Source of the DNA: JAUXFS01 sp050329575
Lineage (GTDB): Bacteria > Pseudomonadota > Alphaproteobacteria > Rhodospirillales > Defluviicoccaceae
Assembly: GCA_050329575.1 (NCBI GenBank)
Contig: JBHJOP010000041.1
Location: 23,710 to 87,709 of the forward strand
DNA: 64,000 nt
Reading direction: 5' to 3'
The notes below the pieces were generated by a model, which worked only from the letters and a program-made list of their open reading frames with translations, was not told the origin of the DNA and searched no databases. The position numbers and the translations under genes were made by a program. Of this stretch, positions 34,307 through 42,846 are shown piece after piece (within the stretch, counting starts at the first letter, position 1; every line of letters starts with the position of its first letter).

Positions 34307-35745
34307 CGCGGGCCTCCACGCACGACGGGAATGTTGAGCTCGCGGATCTTCTTGCGCAGCGTGTTGCGGTTGACCCCCAGGACCTCCGCGGCCCGGATCT
34401 GATTGCCGCGGGTCGCCTCCAGAGTGAGGGTGATCAGCGGTTTCTCGACTTCGCGCATCACCCGGTCGAACAGGCCAGGGGTCGGAAGCGTGTCGCCGTG
34501 GGCGTTGAAGTACACCCGCAGGTGCCGCTCCACCGAATGCCCGAGGCCGTCGCCGTCCGGCTCGGCGACCACCGGCGAGGCGTCCGCCAACTCCGCCTCG
34601 ATGATGTCGACCCCAATCACCTCGTCGGAGTACAGCGCCGACAGGCGCCGCATCAGGTTTTCCAGTTCGCGGACGTTGCCGGCCCAGCGATAGCCCTTCA
34701 GCCGCTCCATGGCGGCGCCGTCAATGACCTTCGCCGGCAACCCTTCGGCCGCCGCCCTGGCGAGGAAGAACCGGACCAGTTCCGGAATATCGGAGGTCCG
34801 TTCGCGAAGCGGCGGCAGCCGGATCGGCACCACGTTGAGGCGAAAGTAGAGGTCCTCCCGGAACAGCCCCTGACGGATCAGCTGCCGAAGGTCGTGATGG
34901 GTGGCGGCGACGATGCGCAGGTCGGCACGGATGGGCGTACGGCCGCCGACGGTGGTGTACTCGCCTTCCTGGAGCACCCGGAGCAGACGGGTCTGGGCCT
35001 CGGGCGGCATGTCGCCGATCTCGTCGAGGAACAGGGTACCGCCCTCGGCCTGCTCGAACCGGCCGGTGCTGCGATGGGTGGCGCCGGTGAACGCGCCCTT
35101 CTCGTGACCGAACAGCTCGCTCTCGATCAGATCGCGCGGAATGGCCGCCATGTTGATCGCGACGAAGGGACCGCCGCGGCGCCTGCCGTAGTCGTGCAGG
35201 GCACGGGCGACCAGCTCCTTGCCGGTTCCCGACTCGCCGGTGATCAGCACCGTGAGGTCGGTGCCCATCAGCCGGGCGACCGTGCGATAGATCTCCTGCA
35301 TCGCCGGCGAGCGCCCGATCAGCGGCAGCTTCCGTTCGTCGGGATCCTCCGCCTCGCGCTCCGCGGACGCACGCGGTTGAGGCGTCTCCAGGGCGCGCCG
35401 GACCACCGCCACCAGTTCGTTGAGATCGAAGGGTTTCGGCAGATACTCGAAGGCGCCCCGCTCGGTGGCCTTGACCGCGGTCAACAGCGTACTCTGCGCG
35501 CTCATGACGATGATCCGCAGTTCGGGGCGGATCTTGCGGATTCTCGGCACCAGGTCGAGGCCGTTCTCGTCCGGCATCAGCACGTCGGTGATCACCACGT
35601 CGCCCTGGCCGTCGCTCACCCAGCGCCAAAGGGTGGCGGCGTTGCCGGTGACGCGGACCTCGTAGCCGGCGCGCTCCAGCGCATGACAGATAACGGTCCG
35701 GATTCCCGCATCGTCGTCAGCGACGAGAACGGTGGCGAGTGTCAC
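34303..35745 (-). CDS. ntrC: nitrogen regulator NtrC (NR(I))
   Basis: 480 residues. Receiver domain with phospho-Asp in VITDVLMPDENG (about 54), AAA+ domain with Walker A GESGTGKE, the intact sigma54-contact loop GAFTGA, Walker B LFLDEIGDMP, and a C-terminal Fis-type HTH (AAEVLGVNRNTLRKKIRELN). Activates sigma54 promoters of nitrogen-assimilation genes when phosphorylated by NtrB. Contrasts with the degenerate NtrX encoded two genes downstream. Overlaps ntrB by 4 bases. Confidence 0.98.
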   Translation of the reverse strand: MTLATVLVADDDAGIRTVICHALERAGYEVRVTGNAATLWRWVSDGQGDVVITDVLMPDENGLDLVPRIRKIRPELRIIVMSAQSTLLTAVKATERGAFEYLPKPFDLNELVAVVRRALETPQPRASAEREAEDPDERKLPLIGRSPAMQEIYRTVARLMGTDLTVLITGESGTGKELVARALHDYGRRRGGPFVAINMAAIPRDLIESELFGHEKGAFTGATHRSTGRFEQAEGGTLFLDEIGDMPPEAQTRLLRVLQEGEYTTVGGRTPIRADLRIVAATHHDLRQLIRQGLFREDLYFRLNVVPIRLPPLRERTSDIPELVRFFLARAAAEGLPAKVIDGAAMERLKGYRWAGNVRELENLMRRLSALYSDEVIGVDIIEAELADASPVVAEPDGDGLGHSVERHLRVYFNAHGDTLPTPGLFDRVMREVEKPLITLTLEATRGNQIRAAEVLGVNRNTLRKKIRELNIPVVRGGPR

Positions 35746-36875
35746 GACGCCTCCTGCGAAGCCTGGTACATCGGCAGCATGACGCGAAACACGGTGTTTC
35801 GCGGCTGGCTCTCAAACTCGATGACGCCGCCGTGATCCTCGATCGTCTTGGCGACCAGCGCAAGCCCCAGTCCCGAGCCCTTCGGTTTCGAGGTGACGAA
35901 CGGTTCGAACAAGTGCGGCTTGATGTCCTCGGGAATCCCCTCGCCGTTGTCCTGGATCGAGATCATCAGCGGCAGATGAACCCGCGACCTCTGCTTGGAG
36001 ACCGCGAAGCGGACACCGTGCCAGTACGCCGTCGCGATCACCACCTCGCCCCCCTCGGCGGGAGCCGCCTCTGCGGCATTCTTGATCAGATTGAGGAAGA
36101 CCTGGATGAGCTGGTCGCGGTTGCCGTAGGCCGGCGGCAACGAGGGATCATACTGGTCGACGAACCGGAGGTGGCGGCCGAAGCCGTTCTGGGCCAGGGC
36201 CTGCACCCGCCCCAGCACCTCGTGGACGTTGACGGCCTCCCGGTGCAGCGTCTCGTTCGTCGAGAACCCTTCCATGCGATCGACGAGCGCACAGATCCGG
36301 TCCGCTTCGTCACGGATCAGGCGGGTCAGCGCGCGATCTTCGGCCTCGAGGTTTTCCTCCAGCAGCTGCGCCGCACCGCGGATCCCGGACAGCGGATTCT
36401 TGACCTCGTGAGCAAGCATCGCCGCCATCGCCGTCACCGAGCGCGCGGCACCGCGGTGGGTCAATTGCCGGTCGATCTTGGTGGCGACGGTTCGCTCCTG
36501 CATGGAAACAACGACATGTCCCTCCGAGTCGGACAAGGGAGCCACCTGGATGTTGGCGACATGACGGCCGATGCGAGGACTCGCAAGCTCGACATGATAC
36601 TCGGCGACCGGATGCCCGCGGTCGCGGGCCTGGGCGATCAGCGTGAACAGCGGACTGTCGGCGGGAATCAGCTGATCCAGCCTCTGGCCTTCGAGGTGGG
36701 ACGCGCTGCTCTGCAACAGCTGCTCGCCGGCGTTGTTGACGCGCAGGATCGTCGATGCCTCGTCGACCACGAGGACCACCGTCGACAGGGCGTTCAGGAC
36801 CGCATCCGCGTCGATCACCGCCCGATCCGCAGGCTTAACCTTCTTCAGCGACAGGATCTCCCAGCCCACGTCCAT
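35742..36875 (-). CDS. ntrB: nitrogen sensor kinase/phosphatase NtrB (NR(II))
   Basis: 377 residues, soluble. PAS domain (about 25-120), HisKA with phospho-His in MLAHEVKNPLSGIRGAAQLL (about 155), and HATPase with DNGEGIP and GSGLGLALVAKTIEDHGG. Responds to PII protein and phosphorylates or dephosphorylates NtrC. Four bases after dusB, in the dusB-ntrB-ntrC unit typical of alphaproteobacteria. There is no membrane segment. Confidence 0.97.
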   Translation of the reverse strand: MDVGWEILSLKKVKPADRAVIDADAVLNALSTVVLVVDEASTILRVNNAGEQLLQSSASHLEGQRLDQLIPADSPLFTLIAQARDRGHPVAEYHVELASPRIGRHVANIQVAPLSDSEGHVVVSMQERTVATKIDRQLTHRGAARSVTAMAAMLAHEVKNPLSGIRGAAQLLEENLEAEDRALTRLIRDEADRICALVDRMEGFSTNETLHREAVNVHEVLGRVQALAQNGFGRHLRFVDQYDPSLPPAYGNRDQLIQVFLNLIKNAAEAAPAEGGEVVIATAYWHGVRFAVSKQRSRVHLPLMISIQDNGEGIPEDIKPHLFEPFVTSKPKGSGLGLALVAKTIEDHGGVIEFESQPRNTVFRVMLPMYQASQEAS

Positions 36876-36879
36876 CCTC

Positions 36880-37872
36880 TTACGCTGCGCGGCGATCGAT
36901 CAGCGGCAGATAGAAGTCCCGGATCATGGTCCTCACCGCCGCGGGATCGGCGCTGTGCATGATCCGCGCGCGGAATTCGGCGGACCCGGGAAGCCCCTTC
37001 GAATACCAGCCGATGTGCTTGCGCGCCGCGCGCATGCCCGTCTCCCGTCCGTAGTGGTTCAGCATCGCCTCGTAGTGCTCCTCCAAGATCGCCAACTGAT
37101 CGCCGATCGACGGCTCCGGAAGGCGGTCGCCGGTTTCCAGGAAGCGACCGACGTGCCCCGGGAGCCAGGGTCGGCCGCACGCCGCGCGGCCGATCATCAC
37201 GCCGTCGGCACCGGACGCCGCCAGCATGGCGAGGGCATCCTCGTGATCGCAGACGTCGCCATTGCCGATGACCGGGATTCGGACCTCGGCCTTCACGCTG
37301 GCGATGAACGGCCAGTCGGCCCGGCCGTGATAGAACTGGTTGCGGGTCCGCCCGTGGACGGTCACCGCTTTTGCGCCGCTCTGCTCGGCGATCCGTGCCA
37401 GCCGGGGCGCGTTCCGCGAGTCCTGGTCCCAGCCGGTCCGCATCTTCACGGTCACCGGCACGGCGACCGCGTCGACGACGGCCGAGACGATTCCGCCGGC
37501 GAGGCGCTCATCGCGCATCAGCGCCGCACCCGCGTCGCCGCGCACGACCTTCTTGACCGGGCACCCCATGTTGATGTCGATCAGGACCGCCCCGAGATCG
37601 ACGGCGAGGCGGGCGGCCTCGTCCAGCACCGGCGGCTCGCACCCAGCCAGCTGGATGGCGACCGGATGCTCGTCGGAGGACCGCTTCGACATCCGCAACG
37701 TCCTGCGCGAGGCCCGGACCATCGCCCGGCTGGCGATCATCTCGGAGACCACCAGACCGGCGCCGAACCGCTTGACCAGCCGGCGGAACGGCTGGTCGGT
37801 GATCCCGGACATCGGGGCGAGGACGACCCGCGAGTCGAGACGGACATCACCGATATGAAGAGGCGTCACCAT
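36880..37872 (-). CDS. dusB: tRNA-dihydrouridine synthase DusB
   Basis: 330 residues from the ATG at 37872. This start has an AGGAG site and lies just downstream of the predicted transcription start, whereas an upstream in-frame ATG (37887) would lie outside the transcript. FMN-barrel motifs: LAPMSGITDQPFRRL, catalytic Cys in DINMGCPVKKV, VTVHGRTRNQFYHG, and IPVIGNGDV. Reduces a uridine in the D loop of tRNA. First gene of the dusB-ntrBCYX operon. Confidence 0.96.
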   Translation of the reverse strand: MVTPLHIGDVRLDSRVVLAPMSGITDQPFRRLVKRFGAGLVVSEMIASRAMVRASRRTLRMSKRSSDEHPVAIQLAGCEPPVLDEAARLAVDLGAVLIDINMGCPVKKVVRGDAGAALMRDERLAGGIVSAVVDAVAVPVTVKMRTGWDQDSRNAPRLARIAEQSGAKAVTVHGRTRNQFYHGRADWPFIASVKAEVRIPVIGNGDVCDHEDALAMLAASGADGVMIGRAACGRPWLPGHVGRFLETGDRLPEPSIGDQLAILEEHYEAMLNHYGRETGMRAARKHIGWYSKGLPGSAEFRARIMHSADPAAVRTMIRDFYLPLIDRRAA

Positions 37873-37890
37873 CGCTCCTGCCAGCATGCC

Positions 37891-37920
37891 GTATAAGAAG
37901 GCAGAAATGGATCAAGTCAA
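37891..37920 (-). promoter_or_regulatory. sigma70-type promoter of the dusB-ntrBCYX operon
   Basis: On the minus strand TTGACT (37920-37915) and TTATAC (37896-37891) are separated by 18 bases. Transcription would start near 37884, giving a leader of only about 12 bases that contains the dusB ribosome site. A 7-bp inverted repeat CATCTGC/GCAGATG (37922-37928, 37940-37946) lies immediately upstream and could be an operator or the ccsA terminator. Confidence 0.6.
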
Positions 37921-37967
37921 GCATCTGCCTTCGACGAGAGCAGATGTTGCCATGCGTCGACCGCCGG

Positions 37968-38771
37968 TCAAGCCATCAGGACGTTGGTGACGAACTTGAC
38001 TCCCGGATAGCCGAGGGTCAGCAACAGATAGGCGAGCAGCACGATCCGGGCCGCCGTCTTGCCGCGGACGCCGCTGCCGTAGTGGCAGACCAGCAGGCCG
38101 CCGATGGTCACGAACGCCGCGATCGTCAGGATCGTCTTGTGGTTGACGACGATCAGCTGGCCGGTCTCGCGATACTGCAACGCCATGCCGGTGAGAAGTC
38201 CGAGGGCGAGAACGAGTTCGCCCAGCAGCAGCAGGCCCACGAGCAGCCGATCGCAGTCGGCCACCGACGGCAGCAGCCGGGTCAGCCGGGTCGGTTGCTT
38301 GCGCTTCAACGCCCGATCCTGGAGAAAGCCCGCGAGGGCCGCGATGGCGGCAATGGTGACCAGGGCGTAGGTGGCGACCGTGGTCGCGATGTGGACGCCG
38401 ACCCAGGCCCCCTCGGTCCCTGCGGCGACCAGCGGTTGCCCCGGCGCCTTCTGCCAGACGGTGGCGATCCCCCCCAGGACGATCATGTAGGGGCCGAGCA
38501 GCGGCATCAACCGCCACGCCTGACGGGTGGTCGCCGCGGTGACGGCGTAAAGGACCATGGTCGCCGCCACCGTGACCCACAGCGTCGGCGCGAGGCCGGT
38601 CCGCCACGTTCCCCAGGTCTGGGCGAGAGCCCACGCCGAAGGTCCGATCATGGCAACGGCGAGCAGACCCCAGAACGTCGCGTCCCGGCCGGCGACCGAC
38701 CTGAAGGCCCGCAGCGACGCGGGAAACAGCGCCGCCAGGGCGGTCAGGCTCAAGAGGTGTCCATCCATCAT
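37968..38771 (-). CDS. ccsA: CcsA/YpjD-type cytochrome c assembly membrane protein
   Basis: 267 residues with about eight membrane helices. The pattern matches the inner-membrane YpjD/CcsA group of the CcmC/F/CcsA family: a conserved His at the start of a helix (WVGVHIATTVATYALVTIAA) and another near the C-terminal helices (VVNHKTILTIAAF), likely haem-contacting. The full WWD tryptophan motif is not obvious, so a role in cytochrome c maturation is a family-level assignment. Divergent from ispDF. Confidence 0.83.
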   Translation of the reverse strand: MMDGHLLSLTALAALFPASLRAFRSVAGRDATFWGLLAVAMIGPSAWALAQTWGTWRTGLAPTLWVTVAATMVLYAVTAATTRQAWRLMPLLGPYMIVLGGIATVWQKAPGQPLVAAGTEGAWVGVHIATTVATYALVTIAAIAALAGFLQDRALKRKQPTRLTRLLPSVADCDRLLVGLLLLGELVLALGLLTGMALQYRETGQLIVVNHKTILTIAAFVTIGGLLVCHYGSGVRGKTAARIVLLAYLLLTLGYPGVKFVTNVLMA

Positions 38772-38842
38772 CGCGTCTGCCGCCGGCGGTCAGGGGGCTT
38801 CGGGCGCGCCGACCGCCACCAAAATCGCGCGGGACAATCCTC

Positions 38843-38871
38843 TTGGCAAGATGGCTCGCGTTTTCTAGCTT
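38843..38871 (+). promoter_or_regulatory. candidate ispDF promoter
   Basis: TTGGCA (38843-38848) and TAGCTT (38866-38871) are spaced 17 bases apart, 46 bases before the ispDF ATG in the divergent region with ccsA. The -10 box is a weak match, so this is only a candidate. Confidence 0.35.
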
Positions 38872-38917
38872 CCCGTAGCAGGCGTTGGGGCGTGAACCGG
38901 CAGCGGGTCGACGGGTG

Positions 38918-40084
38918 ATGACGGAATGCGTGGCGCTGATCGTCGCCGGCGGTCGAGGAACCCGGATGGGGGAAGGGCTGCCCAAGCAGTATCGGGCGCT
39001 GGCCGGTCGGGCCCTGTTGTGGCATACCGCTCGCGCCTTCGTCGGCCATCCGGAGGTGGGCGCGGTGCGGGTCGTCATCCATCCCGACGACCGCGACCTC
39101 TACAGGGCGGCGACCAGCGGCCTCGCCCTGATGGAGCCGGTTGCGGGAGGCGACAGCCGCCAGGAGTCGGCGTACCGCGGTCTTCAGAGCCTCGCCGACC
39201 GGCCGCCGCGAACGGTGCTCATCCACGATGCCGCGCGGCCGTTCGTCCCCCGCGATCTCGTCTCGCGCGTTCTCGCCGCCCTCGATACGCAGCCGGGAGC
39301 GATCCCGGCGCTGCCGGTTCGCGACACGTTGAAACGGAGCGACGACGACGAGGGCGGCCGGATCGCCGTCACGGTCGACCGCCGCGGGTTGTGGCAGGCG
39401 CAGACGCCGCAGGGCTTCCGCTTCGCCGAGATCATGGCCGCCCACCGCCGCTTCGCCGGCGCCGATCTCACCGACGATGCCGCCGTCGCCGAACGGGCGG
39501 GGCTGGCGGTGGCGCTGGTCGCCGGCGACGCCGACAACGTCAAGCTCACCACCGCGGACGACTTCCGGCGCGCCGAACGGGTCGCGGCCGCCGATCTCGA
39601 GGTCCGCACCGGCATCGGCTTCGACGTTCATCGGTTCGGCGACGGTGATCACGTCGTCCTCTGCGGCGTCGACATCCCCCACGACGGTGGCCTCGAGGGC
39701 CATTCGGATGCGGACGTCGGCCTCCATGCGTTGACCGACGCGCTGCTCGGCGCGATCGGGGCCGGTGACATCGGCAGCCACTTCCCGCCGAGCGATCCCC
39801 GGTGGCGCGGCGCGCCGTCGGAGATCTTCCTGCGTCGGGCCGGCGAACTGGTCGCCGCGGCGGGGGGACGGATCTGCAACCTGGACGTCACCATCGTCTG
39901 CGAACGACCGCGGGTCGCCCCCCACCGCCAGGCGATGCGCGAGCGCATCGCCGCCATCCTCGCGCTCTCCCCCGAGCGGGTCAGCGTCAAGGGCACCACC
40001 ACCGAGCGACTCGGCTTCACCGGCCGCGGAGAGGGGATCGCCGCACAGGCGATCGCCACGGTCCGCGTCCCAGTCGCCGGCTGA
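38918..40084 (+). CDS. ispDF: bifunctional IspD/IspF isoprenoid biosynthesis enzyme
   Basis: 388 residues. IspD domain (1 to about 225): GGRGTRMGEGLPKQY CTP-binding start, HDAARPF, and DTLK near residue 140; it converts MEP to CDP-ME. IspF domain (about 230-388): GFDVHRFG metal-binding D-x-H, the third ligand in HSDADVGLHALTDALLGA, and GxTTERLGFTGRGEGIAAQA at the end; it forms MEcPP. The fusion of the two non-consecutive MEP-pathway enzymes is typical of alphaproteobacteria and a few other groups. Confidence 0.97.
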   Translation: MTECVALIVAGGRGTRMGEGLPKQYRALAGRALLWHTARAFVGHPEVGAVRVVIHPDDRDLYRAATSGLALMEPVAGGDSRQESAYRGLQSLADRPPRTVLIHDAARPFVPRDLVSRVLAALDTQPGAIPALPVRDTLKRSDDDEGGRIAVTVDRRGLWQAQTPQGFRFAEIMAAHRRFAGADLTDDAAVAERAGLAVALVAGDADNVKLTTADDFRRAERVAAADLEVRTGIGFDVHRFGDGDHVVLCGVDIPHDGGLEGHSDADVGLHALTDALLGAIGAGDIGSHFPPSDPRWRGAPSEIFLRRAGELVAAAGGRICNLDVTIVCERPRVAPHRQAMRERIAAILALSPERVSVKGTTTERLGFTGRGEGIAAQAIATVRVPVAG

Positions 40085-40094
40085 CCGCGACGGT

Positions 40095-40409
40095 TCAGCG
40101 CGTCTCCTCGGCGATCCAGCGCAGGAAATCGGGATTGCCGGCGGCGATCGGCAGCGCGACGATACACGGACAGCCGTAGGAATGAAGTTGCTTTACGCGC
40201 GCGGTGAGGCGCTCGACGAGGTCGCTGCGGGTCTTCAGGATCAGCGACGCCTCCGCCTCTTCCTGAACCTCCCCCTGCCACCAGTAGACGGACGTCACCC
40301 CGGGCAGCACGTTGGCGCAGGCGGCGAGACGCTCGCCGACCACGGTGCGCCCGATCGTCAGTGCCTCGGCCGGCGAGGATGCGGTGATGTAGATCATGGT
40401 CGCGGTCAT
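40095..40409 (-). CDS. cutA: CutA1 divalent-cation tolerance protein
   Basis: 104 residues from the ATG at 40409. CutA1 motifs: ERLAACANVLPGVTSVYWWQGEVQEEAEASLILKT-type core (residues ~27-63) and HSYGCPCIVALPI. Forms very stable PII-like trimers; proposed roles in copper tolerance or signalling are unproven. Convergent with ispDF. Confidence 0.95.
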   Translation of the reverse strand: MTATMIYITASSPAEALTIGRTVVGERLAACANVLPGVTSVYWWQGEVQEEAEASLILKTRSDLVERLTARVKQLHSYGCPCIVALPIAAGNPDFLRWIAEETR

Positions 40410-40466
40410 CGGCGTGTCACCCTCCCGATCGCGTCGGCTGGCGGTGGCCGGCGTCGGCGTCGCGTG

Positions 40467-40502
40467 CAAAGAGAAACCCCCGCCGACGGCCTGCGGCGGG
40501 GG
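40467..40502 (-). terminator. rho-independent terminator after hppA
   Basis: A perfect 9-bp stem CCCCCGCCG/CGGCGGGGG (40477-40485 and 40494-40502) with an 8-base loop is followed on the minus strand by TTTCTCTTTG. It lies between the hppA stop and cutA, so hppA transcription ends here. Confidence 0.75.
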
Positions 40503-40527
40503 TCTCCGACACGGTCGTCGACGAGGT

Positions 40528-42639
40528 TCAGTGAGCCAGCATCGCCAGCAACAGCAGCGCGACGATGTTGGTGATCTTGATCATCGGGTTGACGGCCGGC
40601 CCCGCCGTATCCTTGTAGGGATCGCCGACGGTGTCGCCGGTCACTGCCGCCTTGTGGGCATCCGAGCCCTTGCCGCCGTGTTGTCCGTCCTCGATGAACT
40701 TCTTGGCGTTGTCCCAGGCCCCCCCGCCGGCCGTCATCGAGATCGCCACGAACAGGCCGGTGACGATGACGCCGAGCAACATCGCGCCGACCGCGGCGAA
40801 GGCCGCCGACTTGCCGCCGATCGCCAGGATCACCACAAACAGCACGATCGGGGCGAGCACCGGCAGCATCGAGGGCACGATCATCTCCCGGATCGCCGCC
40901 TTGGTCAGCATGTCGACGCAGCGGCCGTACTCCGGTTTCGCCGTCCCCTCCATGATGCCCTTGATTTCCTTGAACTGGCGTCGCACCTCGACGACCACCG
41001 CGCCGGCCGCTCGGCCGACCGCGGTCATCCCCAGCGCCCCGAACAGGTACGGCAGCAGGCCGCCGACGAACAGGCCGACCACCACGTACGGATTGGACAG
41101 CGAGAAGTCGACGGTGACGCCGCGGAAGTAGGGAAACGCCGCCGGATCGGTCCGGAAGAAGTTGAGGTCCTGGGTATAGGCGGCGAACAGGACCAGGGCA
41201 CCGAGCCCCGCGGAACCGATGGCATAGCCCTTGGTCACCGCCTTGGTGGTATTGCCGACGGCATCGAGGGCGTCGGTCGTCTTCCTGACGTCCTCTTCGA
41301 GATTGGCCATTTCGGCGATACCGCCGGCGTTGTCGGTGACCGGCCCGTAGGCGTCGAGCGCCACCACCATGCCGGCGAGCGCCAGCATGGCGGTGACCGC
41401 GATGGCGATCCCGAACAGCCCGGCGAGCAGATACGTGATGATGATCGCGGCGCAGATCAGCAAGGCCGGAACCGCGGTCGCCTCCATGGAGATCGCGAGC
41501 CCCTGAATGATGTTGGTGGCGTGTCCGGTTTCCGATGCCTTGGCAATGGAGCGGACGGGCCGGTAGTGGGTGCTCGTGTAGTACTCGGTGACCCAGATGA
41601 TCAGCCCGGTCAGCACCAGCCCGGTGATGCCGCAGAGGAACAGCGACCAGCCCGTGAAGGTGGCCCCACCGACCGTGAACTCGGTGCTGAACCCGACGAC
41701 CCACCAGGTGATCGGCAACAGGATCACCGCCGACATCACCGCGCAGGCGATGAAGCCGCGGTAGAGCGCGCCCATGATGCTGTTGTTGGCCGGCAGCTTG
41801 ACGAAGAACGTCGAGGCCACCGACGCGATGATGCAGGCGCCACCGATCGCCAGCGGGTACATCATCATGCTGGCCATCAGCTCCGACTGGCCGAAGAAGA
41901 AGATCGATGCGAGAACCATCGTCGCGACCACCGTGACGACGTAGGTCTCGAACAGGTCCGCCGCCATCCCGGCGCAGTCGCCGACGTTGTCGCCGACGTT
42001 GTCGGCGATCACCGCAGGATTGCGTGGATCGTCCTCGGGAATGCCGGCTTCGACCTTGCCGACCAGATCCGCGCCGACGTCGGCCCCCTTGGTGAAGATG
42101 CCGCCGCCGAGACGCGCGAAGATCGAGATCAGCGAGGCGCCGAACCCGAGACCGACCAGCGGATCGATGATCCCTCGACCCTCCGCCCCCATCAGCAACA
42201 GAAGGCCGTAATAGAGGGCGACCGCCAGCAGCGCCAGACCAGCCACCAGCATCCCGGTCACCGCGCCGGACTTGAACGCCAACGCCAGCCCCTGGGCCAG
42301 TCCCTGCCGGGCGGCCTCGGCGACGCGCACGTTGGCACGCACCGACACGTTCATGCCGATATACCCGGCGGCCCCCGAGAGGACGCAGCCGATGGCATAT
42401 CCAAGGGCCACGGTCCACCCCATGAGGATCCAGAGGATGATCGCGATGACGATCCCGACGACGCCGATCGTCATGTACTGCCGGTTCAAGTAGGCGGCGG
42501 CGCCTTCCTGCACCGCGCCCGAGATCTCCTGCATGCGGGCGTTGCCGGCGCTCGCGCCGAGCACCGACTGGCTCGCGTAGACGCCGTACCCCAAGGCCAG
42601 CAGTCCGCAGACGATGACCAGAATATGCATACTTACCAT
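40528..42639 (-). CDS. hppA: H+-translocating membrane pyrophosphatase, K+-independent type
   Basis: 703 residues from the ATG at 42639, about 16 membrane helices. Pyrophosphate-binding motifs are intact: the acidic GGGIFTKGADVGADLVGK segment, EDDPRNPAVIADNVGDNVGD, and the C-terminal GGAWDNAKKFIEDG plus GDTVGDPYKDTAGPAVNP. In GNTTKAVTKGYAIGSAGLGA a Lys follows GNTT; this Lys, with the GLG variant, marks the K+-independent H+-pumping subfamily. It uses PPi hydrolysis to energise the membrane. A 207-base gap separates it from thiL, with a palindrome that may belong to its promoter. Confidence 0.96.
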   Translation of the reverse strand: MVSMHILVIVCGLLALGYGVYASQSVLGASAGNARMQEISGAVQEGAAAYLNRQYMTIGVVGIVIAIILWILMGWTVALGYAIGCVLSGAAGYIGMNVSVRANVRVAEAARQGLAQGLALAFKSGAVTGMLVAGLALLAVALYYGLLLLMGAEGRGIIDPLVGLGFGASLISIFARLGGGIFTKGADVGADLVGKVEAGIPEDDPRNPAVIADNVGDNVGDCAGMAADLFETYVVTVVATMVLASIFFFGQSELMASMMMYPLAIGGACIIASVASTFFVKLPANNSIMGALYRGFIACAVMSAVILLPITWWVVGFSTEFTVGGATFTGWSLFLCGITGLVLTGLIIWVTEYYTSTHYRPVRSIAKASETGHATNIIQGLAISMEATAVPALLICAAIIITYLLAGLFGIAIAVTAMLALAGMVVALDAYGPVTDNAGGIAEMANLEEDVRKTTDALDAVGNTTKAVTKGYAIGSAGLGALVLFAAYTQDLNFFRTDPAAFPYFRGVTVDFSLSNPYVVVGLFVGGLLPYLFGALGMTAVGRAAGAVVVEVRRQFKEIKGIMEGTAKPEYGRCVDMLTKAAIREMIVPSMLPVLAPIVLFVVILAIGGKSAAFAAVGAMLLGVIVTGLFVAISMTAGGGAWDNAKKFIEDGQHGGKGSDAHKAAVTGDTVGDPYKDTAGPAVNPMIKITNIVALLLLAMLAH

Positions 42640-42781
42640 GATGATTGGCCCCTTTTTTGGCAGGTTCGCACCGCCGGCGACTGTGGAGCTTCCCTCCCCT
42701 CCCGCGGTGCGACGAAATCGTCTTTCGACCCCATAAACTTGCGGAAAATGCCAGATGCGACGGGACAACGCAACAAGCGTC

Positions 42782-42794
42782 GTTGCATTGCAAC
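42782..42794. promoter_or_regulatory. perfect 13-bp palindrome upstream of hppA
   Basis: GTTGCA-T-TGCAAC is a perfect inverted repeat, preceded by GCAAC and GTTGC half-sites at 42770-42786. It is 143 bases before the hppA start, in the thiL-hppA gap, and could be an operator. No clear promoter boxes accompany it. Confidence 0.3.
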
Positions 42795-42846
42795 AAAGCC
42801 GCGGACGATCCCGCGCGCAGAGACGGACGCCGCATGCCATCGGCCC

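Noticed and set aside
31985..37872. Nitrogen-fixation or glutamine-synthetase genes expected near ntrBC
   Set aside because: No nif, glnA or glnB-like frame exists in the window; the cluster is limited to regulators, dusB and trkA.
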